Of a stretch of DNA of 64,000 nucleotides, positions 26,663 to 36,243 are shown one piece after another. Under the pieces are notes generated by a model. It was not told where the DNA came from. It worked only from the letters and a program-made list of their open reading frames with translations, and ran no database searches. This DNA comes from Rhizobium giardinii bv. giardinii H152. GTDB lineage: Bacteria; Pseudomonadota; Alphaproteobacteria; Rhizobiales; Rhizobiaceae. A program made the position numbers and the translations under genes. The stretch is taken from positions 20,592-84,591 of the forward strand of contig NZ_KB902635.1 of assembly GCF_000379605.1 (NCBI RefSeq), read 5' to 3'. Each line of letters starts with the position of its first letter. Position 1 is the stretch's first letter.

Positions 26663-28134
26663 TTGGCGGGCGAGAATTTACCGGCCGCCTGCTCGATGAC
26701 ATGCGCCGTCTTGAACAGGGTTTCTTCCTCGAACGGCTTGCCGATCAATTGCAGACCGAGCGGCAGGCCCTTGTGATCGAGGCCGGCGGGGACGGCAATG
26801 CCCGGAAGGCCGGCCATGTTCACCGTCACCGTGAAGATGTCGTTCAGGTACATCTTCACCGGATCGGAGGCCAGATCCTCGTCGGCGATGCCGAAGGCGG
26901 AGGATGGCGTCGCGGGCGTCAGGATCGCATCGACGCCGGCGTGGAAGGCCAGTTCGAAGTCGCGCTTGATCAGCGTGCGGACCTTCTGGGCCTGCAGATA
27001 GTAGGCGTCGTAGTAGCCGGCCGACAGCACGTAGGTGCCGATCATGATCCGGCGCTTGACCTCCTGGCCGAAACCGGCGGCGCGGGTCTTCTCGTACATG
27101 TCGGCGATATCCTTGCCGTCGACGCGCAGGCCGTAGCGAACACCGTCGTAGCGGGCAAGGTTGGACGAGGCCTCGGCAGGGGCGACGATGTAATAAGCCG
27201 GCAGCGCGTATTTGGTATGCGGCAGGCTGATATCGACGATCTCGGCACCGGCGTCCTTCAGCCAGGCGATACCCTGCTGCCAGAGCGTCTCGATCTCCTC
27301 CGGCATGCCGTCGACCCGGTATTCCTTCGGAATGCCGATCTTCATGCCCTTGAGCGACTGGCCGAGCGAGGCTTCGTAGTCCGGCACCGGCAGATCGACC
27401 GAAGTCGTGTCCTTCGGATCGACGCTTGCCATCGACTTGAGCAAGATCGCCGCATCGCGCACGTCGCGGGCGATCGGACCGGCCTGATCGAGCGACGACG
27501 CGAAAGCGACAATGCCCCAGCGCGAGCACCGGCCATAGGTCGGCTTGATGCCGACGGTACCGGTGAAGGCGGCCGGCTGGCGGATCGAGCCGCCGGTATC
27601 GGTCGCAGTCGCGCCGGCGCAGAGGAATGCCGCGACAGCCGCGGCCGAACCGCCCGACGAGCCGCCGGGAACCAGATCGAGGTTCGAGCCCTTGGCCTTC
27701 CACGGGTTTATCACCGGACCGTAGTAGGATGACTCGTTAGACGAGCCCATGGCGAATTCGTCCATGTTGAGCTTGCCGAGCATGACGGCGCCGTCGTTCC
27801 AGAGGTTCTGGGTAACGGTGGATTCATAGCGCGGCTTGAAGCCGTCGAGGATATGGCTGCAGGCCTGCGTGTGGATGCCTTCGGTGCCGAACAGGTCCTT
27901 GATGCCGAGCGGGATGCCTTCGAGCGCACCAGCCTTGCCGGCAGCGATGCGGGCATCCGACGCCCTGGCCATCTCGCGCGCCTTGTCCGGCGTTACCGTG
28001 ACATAGGCATTGAGCGCGCCATTGGCCGCCTCGATCGCGCCGATATAGGCTTCCGTCAGTTCGACAGCGGTAATGTCCTTGGCGGCGAGTTTGGTGCGCG
28101 CTTCAGCAATGGTCAGGCGGGTCAGGTCGGTCAT
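26653..28134 (-). CDS. gatA: Asp/Glu-tRNA amidotransferase subunit A (glutaminase)
   Basis: The 493-residue amidase-signature enzyme releases ammonia from glutamine for the GatB active site. The Ser-cisSer-Lys triad is visible: lysine in IPLGIKDLF near residue 78, and the two serines in [10 protein letters not shown] near 157-166 and [11 protein letters not shown] near 180-190. Bacteria without GlnRS and/or AsnRS rely on GatCAB for Gln-tRNA or Asn-tRNA. Downstream of gatC by 44 bp, same strand. Confidence 0.98.
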   Translation of the reverse strand: MTDLTRLTIAEARTKLAAKDITAVELTEAYIGAIEAANGALNAYVTVTPDKAREMARASDARIAAGKAGALEGIPLGIKDLFGTEGIHTQACSHILDGFKPRYESTVTQNLWNDGAVMLGKLNMDEFAMGSSNESSYYGPVINPWKAKGSNLDLVPGGSSGGSAAAVAAFLCAGATATDTGGSIRQPAAFTGTVGIKPTYGRCSRWGIVAFASSLDQAGPIARDVRDAAILLKSMASVDPKDTTSVDLPVPDYEASLGQSLKGMKIGIPKEYRVDGMPEEIETLWQQGIAWLKDAGAEIVDISLPHTKYALPAYYIVAPAEASSNLARYDGVRYGLRVDGKDIADMYEKTRAAGFGQEVKRRIMIGTYVLSAGYYDAYYLQAQKVRTLIKRDFELAFHAGVDAILTPATPSSAFGIADEDLASDPVKMYLNDIFTVTVNMAGLPGIAVPAGLDHKGLPLGLQLIGKPFEEETLFKTAHVIEQAAGKFSPAKWW

Positions 28135-28178
28135 GGCAGGCTTTCAAAATCGGGGGCGTTCGGGCGGCGGCGACAAGC

Positions 28179-28466
28179 TTATTCGACGACTTTCGGGACG
28201 AGGAAGAAATTCCGGTCCTCGTTCGGCGCATTGGCAACGATATCCTCGGCCTTGTTGCCGTCGGTCACCACGTCCGCACGCATCTTCATCTCCATCGGCA
28301 TCACCGAGGTCATCGGTTCGACGCCATCGACGTTCACCTCGGAGAGCTGCTCGACAAAACCGAGTATACCGTTCAGCTCGCCGGTCATGCGCTCAGCATC
28401 CTCTTCGCTGACGGCAATGCGGGCAAGGCGCGCGACGCGCTTCACGGTGGCGAGATCAACTGACAT
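28179..28466 (-). CDS. gatC: Asp/Glu-tRNA amidotransferase subunit C
   Basis: The 95-residue subunit wraps around GatA and stabilises the GatAB complex. It shows [17 protein letters not shown] at the N-terminus, the central [15 protein letters not shown] and the terminal [17 protein letters not shown] motif. ATG 28466 is the family start; the longer frame to 29129 is the antisense shadow of the next gene. Confidence 0.96.
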   Translation of the reverse strand: MSVDLATVKRVARLARIAVSEEDAERMTGELNGILGFVEQLSEVNVDGVEPMTSVMPMEMKMRADVVTDGNKAEDIVANAPNEDRNFFLVPKVVE

Positions 28467-28581
28467 GGATATTCTCCGAGTGCGAAATTTCCTACCCGCT
28501 ATAATGACCAAGCACCGGCCACGCAACGGGGGAATCGCCCCGTTGCGTACCTCGTCGAGCATTTCCGCAGGGTGGAAGAGG

Positions 28582-29286
28582 TCAGAACGAGACGATGCCG
28601 CCGACGGCAGGAACCTCGACCTTCGCCTTGCCACCGTCCATGGCCGCAACGAACGTATCGGCCGTCTGGTCGATGATGCCGAACGAGCCGTAGTGGCAGG
28701 GGATGGCCGTGCCGAACTTGAAGAAGCGCTGGCAGGCGAGCGCGGCGACGGCACCGCCCATGGTGAAGCGATCGCCGATCGGCACGAGGCCGATTTCAGG
28801 CTGGTGCAATTCGTTGATGAGCGCCATGTCTGAAAAGATGTCGGTGTCACCCATGTGGTAGAGCGTCGGCTCATCTTCGAAATGCAACACCAGCCCGTTG
28901 GAGTTGCCAAGCGAATGCGACACCCCGTCCTCGGTGATCTGCGCCGACGAATGCAGCGCGTTGACGAAAGTGGTCGAGAAGCCATCGAGGTGGATGGTAC
29001 CGCCGGTATTGCCCATTTCGAGCGCCTTGACGCCGCGCGAACCGAGCCAGGCCGCAAGATCGGCGTTGGCGACGACGGTTGCACCGGTTTCCTTGGCAAG
29101 CGCGATCGTATCGCCGACGTGGTCGCCATGGCCGTGGGTCAGGAGGATGTGGGTCAGTCCAGCGGCGGAATCCTTACGCGTCGATTCGTCGAAGGACGGA
29201 TTACCGGTGAAGAACGGATCGATCAGGATTCTTGCCTTGGCGGTCTCCAGATGAAAGGCGGAATGCCCGAGCCATTTGATCTTCAT
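28582..29286 (-). CDS. UPF0173 metal-dependent hydrolase (metallo-beta-lactamase fold)
   Basis: The 234-residue protein has the metal site HGHGDH at residues 51-56, and further ligands in MGDTDIF and IPCHYGSF. It starts [14 protein letters not shown], the standard UPF0173 opening. The family includes YtkL/YddR-like hydrolases of undefined substrate. It is upstream of gatC on the same strand (115 bp gap) and divergent from ruvX. Confidence 0.9.
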   Translation of the reverse strand: MKIKWLGHSAFHLETAKARILIDPFFTGNPSFDESTRKDSAAGLTHILLTHGHGDHVGDTIALAKETGATVVANADLAAWLGSRGVKALEMGNTGGTIHLDGFSTTFVNALHSSAQITEDGVSHSLGNSNGLVLHFEDEPTLYHMGDTDIFSDMALINELHQPEIGLVPIGDRFTMGGAVAALACQRFFKFGTAIPCHYGSFGIIDQTADTFVAAMDGGKAKVEVPAVGGIVSF

Positions 29287-29368
29287 GAAATACTCCTTGG
29301 TGATTTGTCGGCTGGATGCAGATATGGATCAGCCGACTAGATCCTTAAAGACCGAATCGGCAAAACAC

Positions 29369-29863
29369 ATGGCTGTTCTCACGATCGACGAACTCGCATC
29401 CGCCCTCCTGCCCGGCCAGGCGATCGGCGGCCTCGACCTCGGCACCAAGACCATCGGCATTTCGGTCTCCGATCTCGGCCGTCGCTTTGCGACGCCACGC
29501 GAGGTGATCAAGCGGGTGAAGTTCGGCATCGACGCCGAAGCGCTGCTCGTCATGGCGGCCAAGGAAAAGATCGCCGCCTTCGTCATCGGCCTGCCGATCA
29601 ACATGGATGGTTCCGAAGGTCCGCGCGCCCAGGCGACCAGGGCCTTCGTGCGCAACATGGCGCAGAAGACCGACATCCCCTTTGTCTATTGGGACGAGCG
29701 GCTTTCGACGGTTGCGGCGGAACGGGTGTTGATCGAGATGGACGTTTCCCGAAAGAAGCGGGCCGACCGGATCGATTCGGCCGCCGCCTCCTTCATCCTT
29801 CAGGGCGCGCTCGACAGATTGACGTCGTTGGCGAAGGACGCGGCCCCGGATTCGGCGGATTGA
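29369..29863 (+). CDS. ruvX: YqgF/RuvX RNase H-fold nuclease (16S rRNA maturation/putative Holliday junction resolvase)
   Basis: The 164-residue protein has the YqgF core: [16 protein letters not shown] (catalytic Asp), a central [20 protein letters not shown], and the [13 protein letters not shown] and [17 protein letters not shown] segments with the other acidic residues. In E. coli YqgF takes part in pre-16S 5'-end processing; the resolvase annotation is older. ATG 29369 was preferred to upstream codons in the divergent promoter region. Its last 64 nt overlap the 3' end of the gene on the other strand. Confidence 0.93.
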   Translation: MAVLTIDELASALLPGQAIGGLDLGTKTIGISVSDLGRRFATPREVIKRVKFGIDAEALLVMAAKEKIAAFVIGLPINMDGSEGPRAQATRAFVRNMAQKTDIPFVYWDERLSTVAAERVLIEMDVSRKKRADRIDSAAASFILQGALDRLTSLAKDAAPDSAD

Positions 29864-30144
29864 ACTGCCGGAAAGCGGCTGTTGTACCAGGCGCGAATCT
29901 GGCGGCGTTTGCGCAAAGCGATGATCGCAAACACGATCAGACTGTCGAACGCGATGGCGCGGGCGACGAGCGGCGGGATGGTTTCCGGCGGAAGGCCGAG
30001 CGCGTGGCCATAGACGGCAAAGACGAGATCATGCCCCTGACGGGTCAGCATGAAGATGCCGAAGCTCATGTCGTAATAGGAAAGGCCGTACCAGCCGGTG
30101 AGCAGGATGACGGGGCAGGCCCAGAGGATCAGGAACCACTTCAT
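29800..30144 (-). CDS. Small membrane protein (probable DUF6105 family)
   Basis: The 114-residue product has two hydrophobic segments (about 3-22 and 62-80) joined by a conserved-looking segment [21 protein letters not shown], then a basic stretch ALRKRRQ and a polar tail. It resembles the rhizobial DUF6105 family, from memory. It is translationally coupled to the 51-residue ORF upstream (ATGA overlap) and its 3' 64 nt are antisense to the end of ruvX. Confidence 0.7.
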   Translation of the reverse strand: MKWFLILWACPVILLTGWYGLSYYDMSFGIFMLTRQGHDLVFAVYGHALGLPPETIPPLVARAIAFDSLIVFAIIALRKRRQIRAWYNSRFPAVQSAESGAASFANDVNLSSAP

Positions 30145-30296
30145 GCCGCTCTCCTCTCGATCATCATGCGGCGCTTGAGCTGCAAGGATGCCCAATCGAG
30201 CGCCATGGCGCCGACCAGAATGACGGCGGGTATCGTCAGATCGAGCGCGAGGCTCGCAAAAAACATCATCATGATGATCGTCAAGCCAGTTCTCAC
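30141..30296 (-). CDS. 51-residue membrane protein coupled to the DUF6105-like gene
   Basis: From GTG 30296 the frame encodes MRTGLTIIMMMFFASLAL..., a hydrophobic region of about 35 residues that could span the membrane once or twice, ending in a basic tail [16 protein letters not shown] lies 7 nt... upstream within GGAGCGGTTCG, a good ribosome site, and the stop TGA shares bases with the ATG of the next gene at 30144. Both facts support real translation. No family recognised. Confidence 0.65.
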   Translation of the reverse strand: MRTGLTIIMMMFFASLALDLTIPAVILVGAMALDWASLQLKRRMMIERRAA

Positions 30297-30462
30297 CGAA
30301 CCGCTCCATTCCGGAATCTAAGTTTGTCTTCGCAAACCACTCTTGCCCCTTAACCCCTCCCACGCAACGTAAACCATCCGTTAAGGTTAATTTCCGCGTG
30401 CCGCGGTTGCCCTCCTGTGGACAAGGGTCTATCGATGCATTTCTCCCTCCTTCAGGCCCCCA

Positions 30463-31398
30463 ATGACAATCATCTTCGAAAGCATCCTGCCGATTTTCCT
30501 GCTCGTCTCGCTGGGCGTCTGGCTGAAACACTCGCCGCTGATCGACCTGACGCTCTGGGAGGGGCTGGAGCAGCTCGGCTACTACGTCCTGTTCCCCGCC
30601 CTACTGTTTTCGACGCTGGCAACCGCCGATTTCGCCGGAATGAAGACGGATGCAACGGCGCTGGCGACGATCGGCAGCGTCACGCTGATGTCGGCCGCGC
30701 TGCTGTTGCTCTGGCCGATGCTTCGTGCCCGCCACGTATCAGCCGCCGCCTTCACCTCAATCTTCCAGACGGCGACACGCTGGAACGGCTTCATGGCGCT
30801 CGCCATCGCGCAGAAGCTCTACGGGCCGCTCGGCCTCAGCCTGACCGCGCTGGTGATGACGCTGGTGATCATCCCGATCAATCTCTACAATGTCGGCGTT
30901 CTCATCGGTTTCAACGGGGGGCCGAAGGGGCTTAGGTTCTTCGCCTTCAAGATCGCCACCAATCCGCTGATCGTCGCCTCGGCGCTCGGCATCGTGCTGA
31001 ATATTCTGGGGATTGCGGTCTACGGACCGGTGCTGAACGCCATCGAGATGCTGGCCGGCGCGTCCCTCAGCCTTGGCCTCGTCATGGTCGGTGCAGGCCT
31101 CAAGGTTTCGGACGCGCTGCGGCCGAGCCTTGTCGCCCTTCTCGCCGTATTTCTAAAATTGATCGTCATGCCGGTCTTCATGGTCGGCACGGCCTATGTT
31201 CTCGGCATTCGCGGCGACAGCCTGCTGGTGATCGCGCTTGGAGCCAGTGTGCCGACGGCAATGAACGGCTATCTGCTCGCCAAGCAGATGGGCGGCGACG
31301 CGCCGCTCTATGCGGCTGTCGCCACCGTGCAGACGGTCGTCTCGTTCTTCACCATCCCGCTGGTGCTGACCGTGACCGGCTATGTCGCAGCCGGATAA
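30463..31398 (+). CDS. AEC family transporter
   Basis: The 311-residue protein has about ten hydrophobic helices in two repeats of five, the auxin efflux carrier arrangement. Motifs include the re-entrant-type LILPIFLLVSLG-like N-terminus, QTATRWNGFMALAIA and GASVPTAMNGYLLAKQMGG near the C-terminus. Bacterial AEC members export or import organic anions such as malate; the substrate here is unknown. Its last 19 nt overlap the 3' end of the AidB-like gene on the opposite strand. Confidence 0.88.
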   Translation: MTIIFESILPIFLLVSLGVWLKHSPLIDLTLWEGLEQLGYYVLFPALLFSTLATADFAGMKTDATALATIGSVTLMSAALLLLWPMLRARHVSAAAFTSIFQTATRWNGFMALAIAQKLYGPLGLSLTALVMTLVIIPINLYNVGVLIGFNGGPKGLRFFAFKIATNPLIVASALGIVLNILGIAVYGPVLNAIEMLAGASLSLGLVMVGAGLKVSDALRPSLVALLAVFLKLIVMPVFMVGTAYVLGIRGDSLLVIALGASVPTAMNGYLLAKQMGGDAPLYAAVATVQTVVSFFTIPLVLTVTGYVAAG

Positions 31399-33029
31399 AG
31401 CAGATCGACGATATAGGCGGAATCGAAGCGCGAATCGAGCATCCCATAGGTCGAGCGCCAGCCCGCAGCGAGCCTGGATTCGAGGAAGGCATCGGCAATG
31501 CGCCCTGCCCCGAGCCGGTAAAGTTCGGCAGCTGCAGCGGCAAGCGCCAGCTGCTCGACCAGCATGCGCGCCGCGCCCTCGTCGCGCTCGCAAAGCGACA
31601 TCGCGGCCCTGAGCACATCGACCGTCTTCTTGGCAGACGGACCGAGATCGCGGCTGATCACCTGGAACAGCAGTTCGAACAGATCCTTGCCGCGCGTCAA
31701 CACCCTGAGCACGTCGAGCGCCATGACATTGCCCGAGCCTTCCCAGATCGCATTGACCGGCGCCTCGCGATAATGCCGGGCGATCGGGCGTTCCTCGACG
31801 TAGCCGCTGCCGCCCAAACATTCCATCGCCTCGTAGATCAGCGCCGGCGCGATCTTGCAGCTCCAATATTTGGCAACCGGCGTCATGATCCGCGCATAGG
31901 CGGCGTCCTCGGCACTGTCGCGCGCCTTGTCGAAGGCTTCGGCGAGCCGGAAGGAAAGTGCGCTTGCCGCGGCGACGTCGAGCGCCATGTCGGCCAGAAC
32001 CCGTGTCATCATCGGCTGCGCGACCAACGCCTTGCCGGACACCTTGCGCCCACGCACGTGATGCACGGCCTCAGCCAGCGAGGCTCGCATCATGCCGGCC
32101 GACGCCAAGGCACAGTCGAGCCGCGTCAGCGTCACCATGTCGAGTATCGTGCGGATGCCCGCATCGGGCGTGCCGAGCACGAAGCCGAACGTATCGGAGA
32201 ATTCGACCTCCGACGAGGCGTTCGACCGGTTACCGAGCTTGTCCTTCAGCCGCTGGAAGCGCAAGCCGTTCGCGGATCCATCCTCCAGCAGACGCGGCAC
32301 AAGGAAGCAGCCCAGGCCGTCACGTGTCTGCGCCAGCATCACGAACGCATCGCTCATCGGCGCCGACATGAACCATTTATGGCCGTTCAAGCGATAGATG
32401 CCCTCACCGACCCGCTCGGCCGTCGAGGTATTGGCGCGCACATCCGTGCCCCCCTGCTTTTCCGTCATGCCCATGCCGATGGTCACCGACGACTTCTGCA
32501 TCCAGGGGCGGTTGGACGAATCATATTTCCGCGACAGGATTTTTGGCGCCCATTCCTTCTGGACGGCCGGCGACGCGGATATCGCCGCCACGGAGGCGCT
32601 GGTCATGGTCAGCGGGCAGAGATGGCCGCATTCGAGCTGCGCCGTCAGATAGAAGCGGATGGCGCGCGCCTTGTGCGAGCGCCCGTGCTCGTCCGCGATG
32701 TTTTCCCAGGCCGAGGCGTGCAGGCCTGATGTCATCGACCGGCGCATCAGCGCGTGCCAGGCGGGGTGGAATTCAACGACGTCGAGACGTTCGCCGCGCG
32801 GGCCATGGGTGCGCAGCTTCGGCACGCCCTCGTTGGCCATACGCGCCAGGTCCTGCGCCTCCGGCGATGTCACATAGCGGCCGAGCGCCTCGAAGTCGTC
32901 GCGCAGGGGCCGCGGCATCGACGCGGCGATGTCGACCACGAGCGGATCGGACCTGAAGGCATTGATCCCCGACCAGGGCTTCGGCTGGTTCAGTTCGGCG
33001 AGTTTCTGTTCATTTCGGTTCAGAGTCAT
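31380..33029 (-). CDS. aidB: Acyl-CoA dehydrogenase-family protein, AidB-like
   Basis: The 549-residue protein is longer than ordinary acyl-CoA dehydrogenases (about 380) and matches AidB, a flavoprotein of the alkylation adaptive response that binds DNA. AidB features are the N-terminal NQPKPWSGINAF, the flavin-binding GMGMTEKQGGTDVRAN and the substrate region ECLGGSGYVEE. The C-terminal segment (about 440-549) is the extra helical DNA-binding domain. Convergent with the AEC gene. In some rhizobia the homologues are annotated isovaleryl-CoA dehydrogenase, but the N-terminal extension favours AidB. Confidence 0.87.
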   Translation of the reverse strand: MTLNRNEQKLAELNQPKPWSGINAFRSDPLVVDIAASMPRPLRDDFEALGRYVTSPEAQDLARMANEGVPKLRTHGPRGERLDVVEFHPAWHALMRRSMTSGLHASAWENIADEHGRSHKARAIRFYLTAQLECGHLCPLTMTSASVAAISASPAVQKEWAPKILSRKYDSSNRPWMQKSSVTIGMGMTEKQGGTDVRANTSTAERVGEGIYRLNGHKWFMSAPMSDAFVMLAQTRDGLGCFLVPRLLEDGSANGLRFQRLKDKLGNRSNASSEVEFSDTFGFVLGTPDAGIRTILDMVTLTRLDCALASAGMMRASLAEAVHHVRGRKVSGKALVAQPMMTRVLADMALDVAAASALSFRLAEAFDKARDSAEDAAYARIMTPVAKYWSCKIAPALIYEAMECLGGSGYVEERPIARHYREAPVNAIWEGSGNVMALDVLRVLTRGKDLFELLFQVISRDLGPSAKKTVDVLRAAMSLCERDEGAARMLVEQLALAAAAAELYRLGAGRIADAFLESRLAAGWRSTYGMLDSRFDSAYIVDLLYPAAT

Positions 33030-33167
33030 GTCGCGTTTCTAACCCAAGTCCCTGTGCTTAGGAACAGCACCGGGACGGGATAAACGCGGCTTCCCGCAAC
33101 AATTTACGGGAAGCGCGCAAACGGCCACAAAAGCATGGGAACGGCCGCTGTTTGCACAGCCCGCGCC

Positions 33168-33196
33168 TTGCCGGTTCGCCCTACAGTCATTATAGA
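33168..33196 (+). promoter_or_regulatory. pyrB promoter
   Basis: TTGCCG (33168-33173), a 17-bp spacer and TATAGA (33191-33196) give a good sigma70 promoter. Transcription would start near 33203, leaving only about 27 nt of leader, so no attenuator of the enterobacterial pyrBI type is possible. GAGGCGG precedes ATG 33230. Confidence 0.75.
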
Positions 33197-33229
33197 CCCA
33201 CGCAACTTCAATATAAGAGGCGGCTCCCC

Positions 33230-34171
33230 ATGGATTTCTTTCCGCATCGCCACCTGCTCGGCATCAAGGGCCTGACGGAACAGGACATCACGCTCCTGCT
33301 CGACCGGGCCGACGAAGCCGTCAAGATTTCCCGCCAGAGAGAAAAGAAGACGTCGACGCTGCGTGGCCTGACGCAGATCAACCTCTTTTTCGAAGCCTCG
33401 ACCCGGACGCAATCCTCCTTCGAGCTTGCCGGCAAACGCCTCGGCGCCGACGTGATGAACATGTCGGTCAGCAATTCGTCGGTGAAGAAGGGCGAGACGC
33501 TGATCGATACGGCGATGACGCTGAACGCGATGCATCCTGACGTGCTGGTCGTGCGCCATTCCTCGGCCGGTGCCGCAGCGCTCCTTGCGCAAAAGGTCTC
33601 CTGCTCCGTCGTCAACGCCGGCGACGGCCAGCATGAGCATCCGACCCAGGCACTGCTCGACGCGCTGACGATCCGCCGTGCCAAGGGCAAGCTGTCGCGC
33701 ATCATCGTCGCCATCTGTGGCGACGTGCTGCATTCGCGCGTCGCTCGCTCCAACATCCTGCTTCTGAACCAGATGGGCGCGCGCGTTCGCGTCGTGGCAC
33801 CTGCCACGCTGCTGCCTTCGGGGATCGCCGATATGGGCGCCGAGGTCTATCACTCTATGGAAGAAGGGCTGAAGGACGCCGATGTGGTGATGATGCTGCG
33901 TCTGCAGCGCGAGCGCATGGCAGGCTCCTTCGTGCCCTCGGTGCGCGAGTATTTCCGCTACTACGGGCTCGATGCCGAAAAGCTGAAGGCCGCCAAGGAC
34001 GATGCGCTCGTCATGCATCCGGGCCCGATGAACCGCGGCGTCGAGATCGCCTCCGAGGTTGCCGATGGACCACAGAGCGTCATCGAGCAGCAGGTCGAAA
34101 TGGGGGTCGCCGTGCGCATGGCCGTGATGGAAACGCTTCTTCTCTCGCAGAACCAGGGGCCGCGCGCATGA
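33230..34171 (+). CDS. pyrB: Aspartate carbamoyltransferase, catalytic subunit
   Basis: The 313-residue enzyme joins carbamoyl phosphate and aspartate in the first committed step of pyrimidine synthesis. It has the carbamoyl-phosphate loop [12 protein letters not shown] near residue 51, the mobile-loop KKGETLIDT near 85 and the aspartate-binding [12 protein letters not shown] near 262. Start ATG 33230 has a good ribosome site. Its stop overlaps the start of the pyrC homologue by 4 nt (ATGA). That pairing is typical of ATCases that assemble with an inactive dihydroorotase chain; no pyrI is present. Confidence 0.97.
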   Translation: MDFFPHRHLLGIKGLTEQDITLLLDRADEAVKISRQREKKTSTLRGLTQINLFFEASTRTQSSFELAGKRLGADVMNMSVSNSSVKKGETLIDTAMTLNAMHPDVLVVRHSSAGAAALLAQKVSCSVVNAGDGQHEHPTQALLDALTIRRAKGKLSRIIVAICGDVLHSRVARSNILLLNQMGARVRVVAPATLLPSGIADMGAEVYHSMEEGLKDADVVMMLRLQRERMAGSFVPSVREYFRYYGLDAEKLKAAKDDALVMHPGPMNRGVEIASEVADGPQSVIEQQVEMGVAVRMAVMETLLLSQNQGPRA

Positions 34172-35457
34172 CCAATTCCCTCGTCCTGAAAAACCTCCGC
34201 ATCATCGACCCTTCGCGGGGCCTCGACGAGACCGGCGCGATCATCGTCGAAAACGGCATCATCCGTGCTGCTGGAAAATCAGCGGAGAACCAGAGCGCTC
34301 CGAAGGGAGCTGACGTGCGCGATTGCAGCGGCCTCGTCGCGGTCCCCGGCCTTGTCGATGCCCGCGTCTTCGTCGGCGAACCCGGCGGCGAGTATCGCGA
34401 AACGATCGAATCCGCATCACGGGCGGCCGCCGCCGGCGGTGTCACCTCGATCATCACCATGCCGGATACCGATCCTGTCATCGACGATATCGCCCTGGTC
34501 GAATTCGTGCAAAAGACCGCGCGCGACAAGGCGGTCGTCCATGTTTATCCCGCAGCGGCGCTCACCAAGCATCTCGACGGCGAGGAAATGACCGAATTCG
34601 GCCTGCTGCGCGAAGCCGGCGCCGTCTGCTTCACCAATGGCCGCGAGCCGGTGCACGACACGCTCGTCCTGCGTCGCGCCATGACCTATGCCCGCGAATT
34701 CGGCGCCGTCATCGCGCTCGAGACCCGCGACAAATACTTGGGCGCCGGCGGCGTCATGAATGAGGGCCTGCTCGCAAGCTGGCTCGGCCTCTCCGGCGTG
34801 CCGCGCGAGGCCGAGATCATCCCGCTCGAGCGCGATCTGCGCATCGCTGGCCTCACCCGCGCCGCCTATCACGCCGCCAAGATTTCCCTGCCCGAATCCG
34901 CCGAGGCAATTGCGACGGCGCGCAAGCGCGGGGCGAACGTCACCTGCGGCATCTCGATCAATCACCTGACGCTGAACGAGAACGACATCGGCGAATACCG
35001 CACCTTCTTCAAGCTCTCGCCGCCCCTGCGCGGCGAAGACGACCGGGTGGCGATGGTCCAGGCGCTTGCCGACGGCACCATCGATATCATCGTTTCATCG
35101 CACGATCCGCAGGACGTCGATACCAAGCGCCTCCCCTTCGCCGATGCCGCCGACGGCGCGATCGGGCTGGAAACCATGCTGGCTGCTGCCCTGCGCCTCT
35201 ATCATAGCGGCGACGTGCCGTTGATGCGCCTGATCGATGCCCTGTCCACGCGGCCCGCCCAGATCTTCGGCCTCGACGCCGGAACGCTGAAGCCGGGCGC
35301 CAAGGCCGATATCACGCTGATCGATCTCGACGAGCCCTGGATCGTCTCCAAGGACGCCATCGTCTCCCGTTCGAAAAACACACCCTTCGAAAATGCCCGC
35401 TTTACCGGCCGGGCGGTTCAAACCTATGTTGCGGGAAAACTGGTGCATTCGCTTTAA
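34168..35457 (+). CDS. Dihydroorotase homologue lacking catalytic residues (pseudo-DHOase, PyrX type)
   Basis: The 429-residue protein has the amidohydrolase fold and is usually annotated dihydroorotase. However, the signature D-x-H-x-H-x-R is DARVFVG here: both zinc-binding histidines are replaced (Arg66, Phe68) and the arginine is Gly70. The third-motif histidine region reads ALETRDK and the catalytic TDH motif reads SSH (311 is Ser, not Asp). It can hardly bind metal or catalyse. In Pseudomonas such chains (PyrX) form a dodecamer with ATCase and are needed for ATCase assembly; the translational coupling to pyrB fits this. The functional pyrC must lie elsewhere. Confidence 0.9.
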   Translation: MTNSLVLKNLRIIDPSRGLDETGAIIVENGIIRAAGKSAENQSAPKGADVRDCSGLVAVPGLVDARVFVGEPGGEYRETIESASRAAAAGGVTSIITMPDTDPVIDDIALVEFVQKTARDKAVVHVYPAAALTKHLDGEEMTEFGLLREAGAVCFTNGREPVHDTLVLRRAMTYAREFGAVIALETRDKYLGAGGVMNEGLLASWLGLSGVPREAEIIPLERDLRIAGLTRAAYHAAKISLPESAEAIATARKRGANVTCGISINHLTLNENDIGEYRTFFKLSPPLRGEDDRVAMVQALADGTIDIIVSSHDPQDVDTKRLPFADAADGAIGLETMLAAALRLYHSGDVPLMRLIDALSTRPAQIFGLDAGTLKPGAKADITLIDLDEPWIVSKDAIVSRSKNTPFENARFTGRAVQTYVAGKLVHSL

Positions 35458-35470
35458 GTGAGCGTGCGGG

Positions 35471-35589
35471 TTGCCCCTCATCCGCCCTATCGGGCACCTT
35501 CTCGCTGTAAACGGGGAGAAGGGACAAGCGGCAAACTCCGCGTCCCCTCGCCCCGCTTGCGGGAAGAGGGTCAGGGTGGTGAGGGGCAA
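35471..35589. repeat. RIME-like palindromic intergenic repeat
   Basis: A 119-bp element between pyrC' and plsY is bounded by perfect 10-bp inverted repeats, TTGCCCCTCA (35471-35480) and TGAGGGGCAA (35580-35589). Inside are further palindromic pieces such as GCCCTATCGGGC and a CTTCTCG...GGGGAGAAGG arm. The pattern matches the Rhizobium-specific intergenic mosaic element, found in many copies in Rhizobiaceae. RNA from it would fold into a large cruciform-like structure inside the pyrB-plsY-dprA transcript. Confidence 0.8.
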
Positions 35590-35622
35590 ACGTCCGTCCG
35601 GACGGGATTGGGGAGGCAGTAC

Positions 35623-36237
35623 GTGTCCGAAATATTTTCTTGGCCGCTCGGGCCTGCGCCGACGCTCATCAGCCTCATCTTCGGCTATCTGCTGGGCTCC
35701 ATCCCCTTTGGCCTCATCCTCACCCGCATGGCCGGCCTTGGTGATGTCCGCACGATCGGTTCCGGCAATATCGGCGCGACCAATGTGCTGCGCACCGGCA
35801 ACAAGAAACTGGCTGCGGCGACGCTTCTGCTCGACGCCCTGAAGGGAACTGCCGCAGCGGCAATTGCCTCACGCTGGGGTATCGAGGCCGGCATCGCCGC
35901 CGGCTTTGCCGCATTCCTTGGCCATCTCTATCCCGTCTGGCTAGGCTTCAAGGGCGGCAAGGGCATTGCCACCTATATCGGCGTGCTGCTCGGGCTGGCA
36001 CCGATCATCGTGCTCGTCTTCGCCGCCGTCTGGCTCGCCATGGCGAAGCTGACGCGTTACTCCTCCCTTTCGGCGCTGGTTGCAACATGTGTCGTTCCGG
36101 TTGTACTGTTGGTTTCGGGATACGGGAAAATCGGCCTGCTCTTCGTGGTGATGAGCATCATCACCTGGATCAAGCACAGGGCAAATATTCAGCGGTTGCT
36201 GGCCGGAACGGAAAGTAAGATCGGACAGAAGGGATAG
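35623..36237 (+). CDS. plsY: Glycerol-3-phosphate acyltransferase PlsY
   Basis: The 204-residue membrane enzyme transfers acyl from acyl-phosphate to glycerol-3-phosphate, starting phospholipid synthesis. Hallmarks are [11 protein letters not shown], the [12 protein letters not shown] active-site loop, [21 protein letters not shown] and about five helices. GTG 35623 has GGAGG 7 nt upstream and gives the usual length; the frame is open into the repeat before it. It is 6 bp upstream of dprA. Confidence 0.95.
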   Translation: MSEIFSWPLGPAPTLISLIFGYLLGSIPFGLILTRMAGLGDVRTIGSGNIGATNVLRTGNKKLAAATLLLDALKGTAAAAIASRWGIEAGIAAGFAAFLGHLYPVWLGFKGGKGIATYIGVLLGLAPIIVLVFAAVWLAMAKLTRYSSLSALVATCVVPVVLLVSGYGKIGLLFVVMSIITWIKHRANIQRLLAGTESKIGQKG

Positions 36238-36243
36238 GGCTGC

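Noticed and set aside
33089-33114. 8-bp hairpin (GCTTCCCG/CGGGAAGC) before pyrB as an attenuator
   Set aside because: It lies upstream of the predicted pyrB promoter, so it is not in the pyrB mRNA; no T run follows in either direction.
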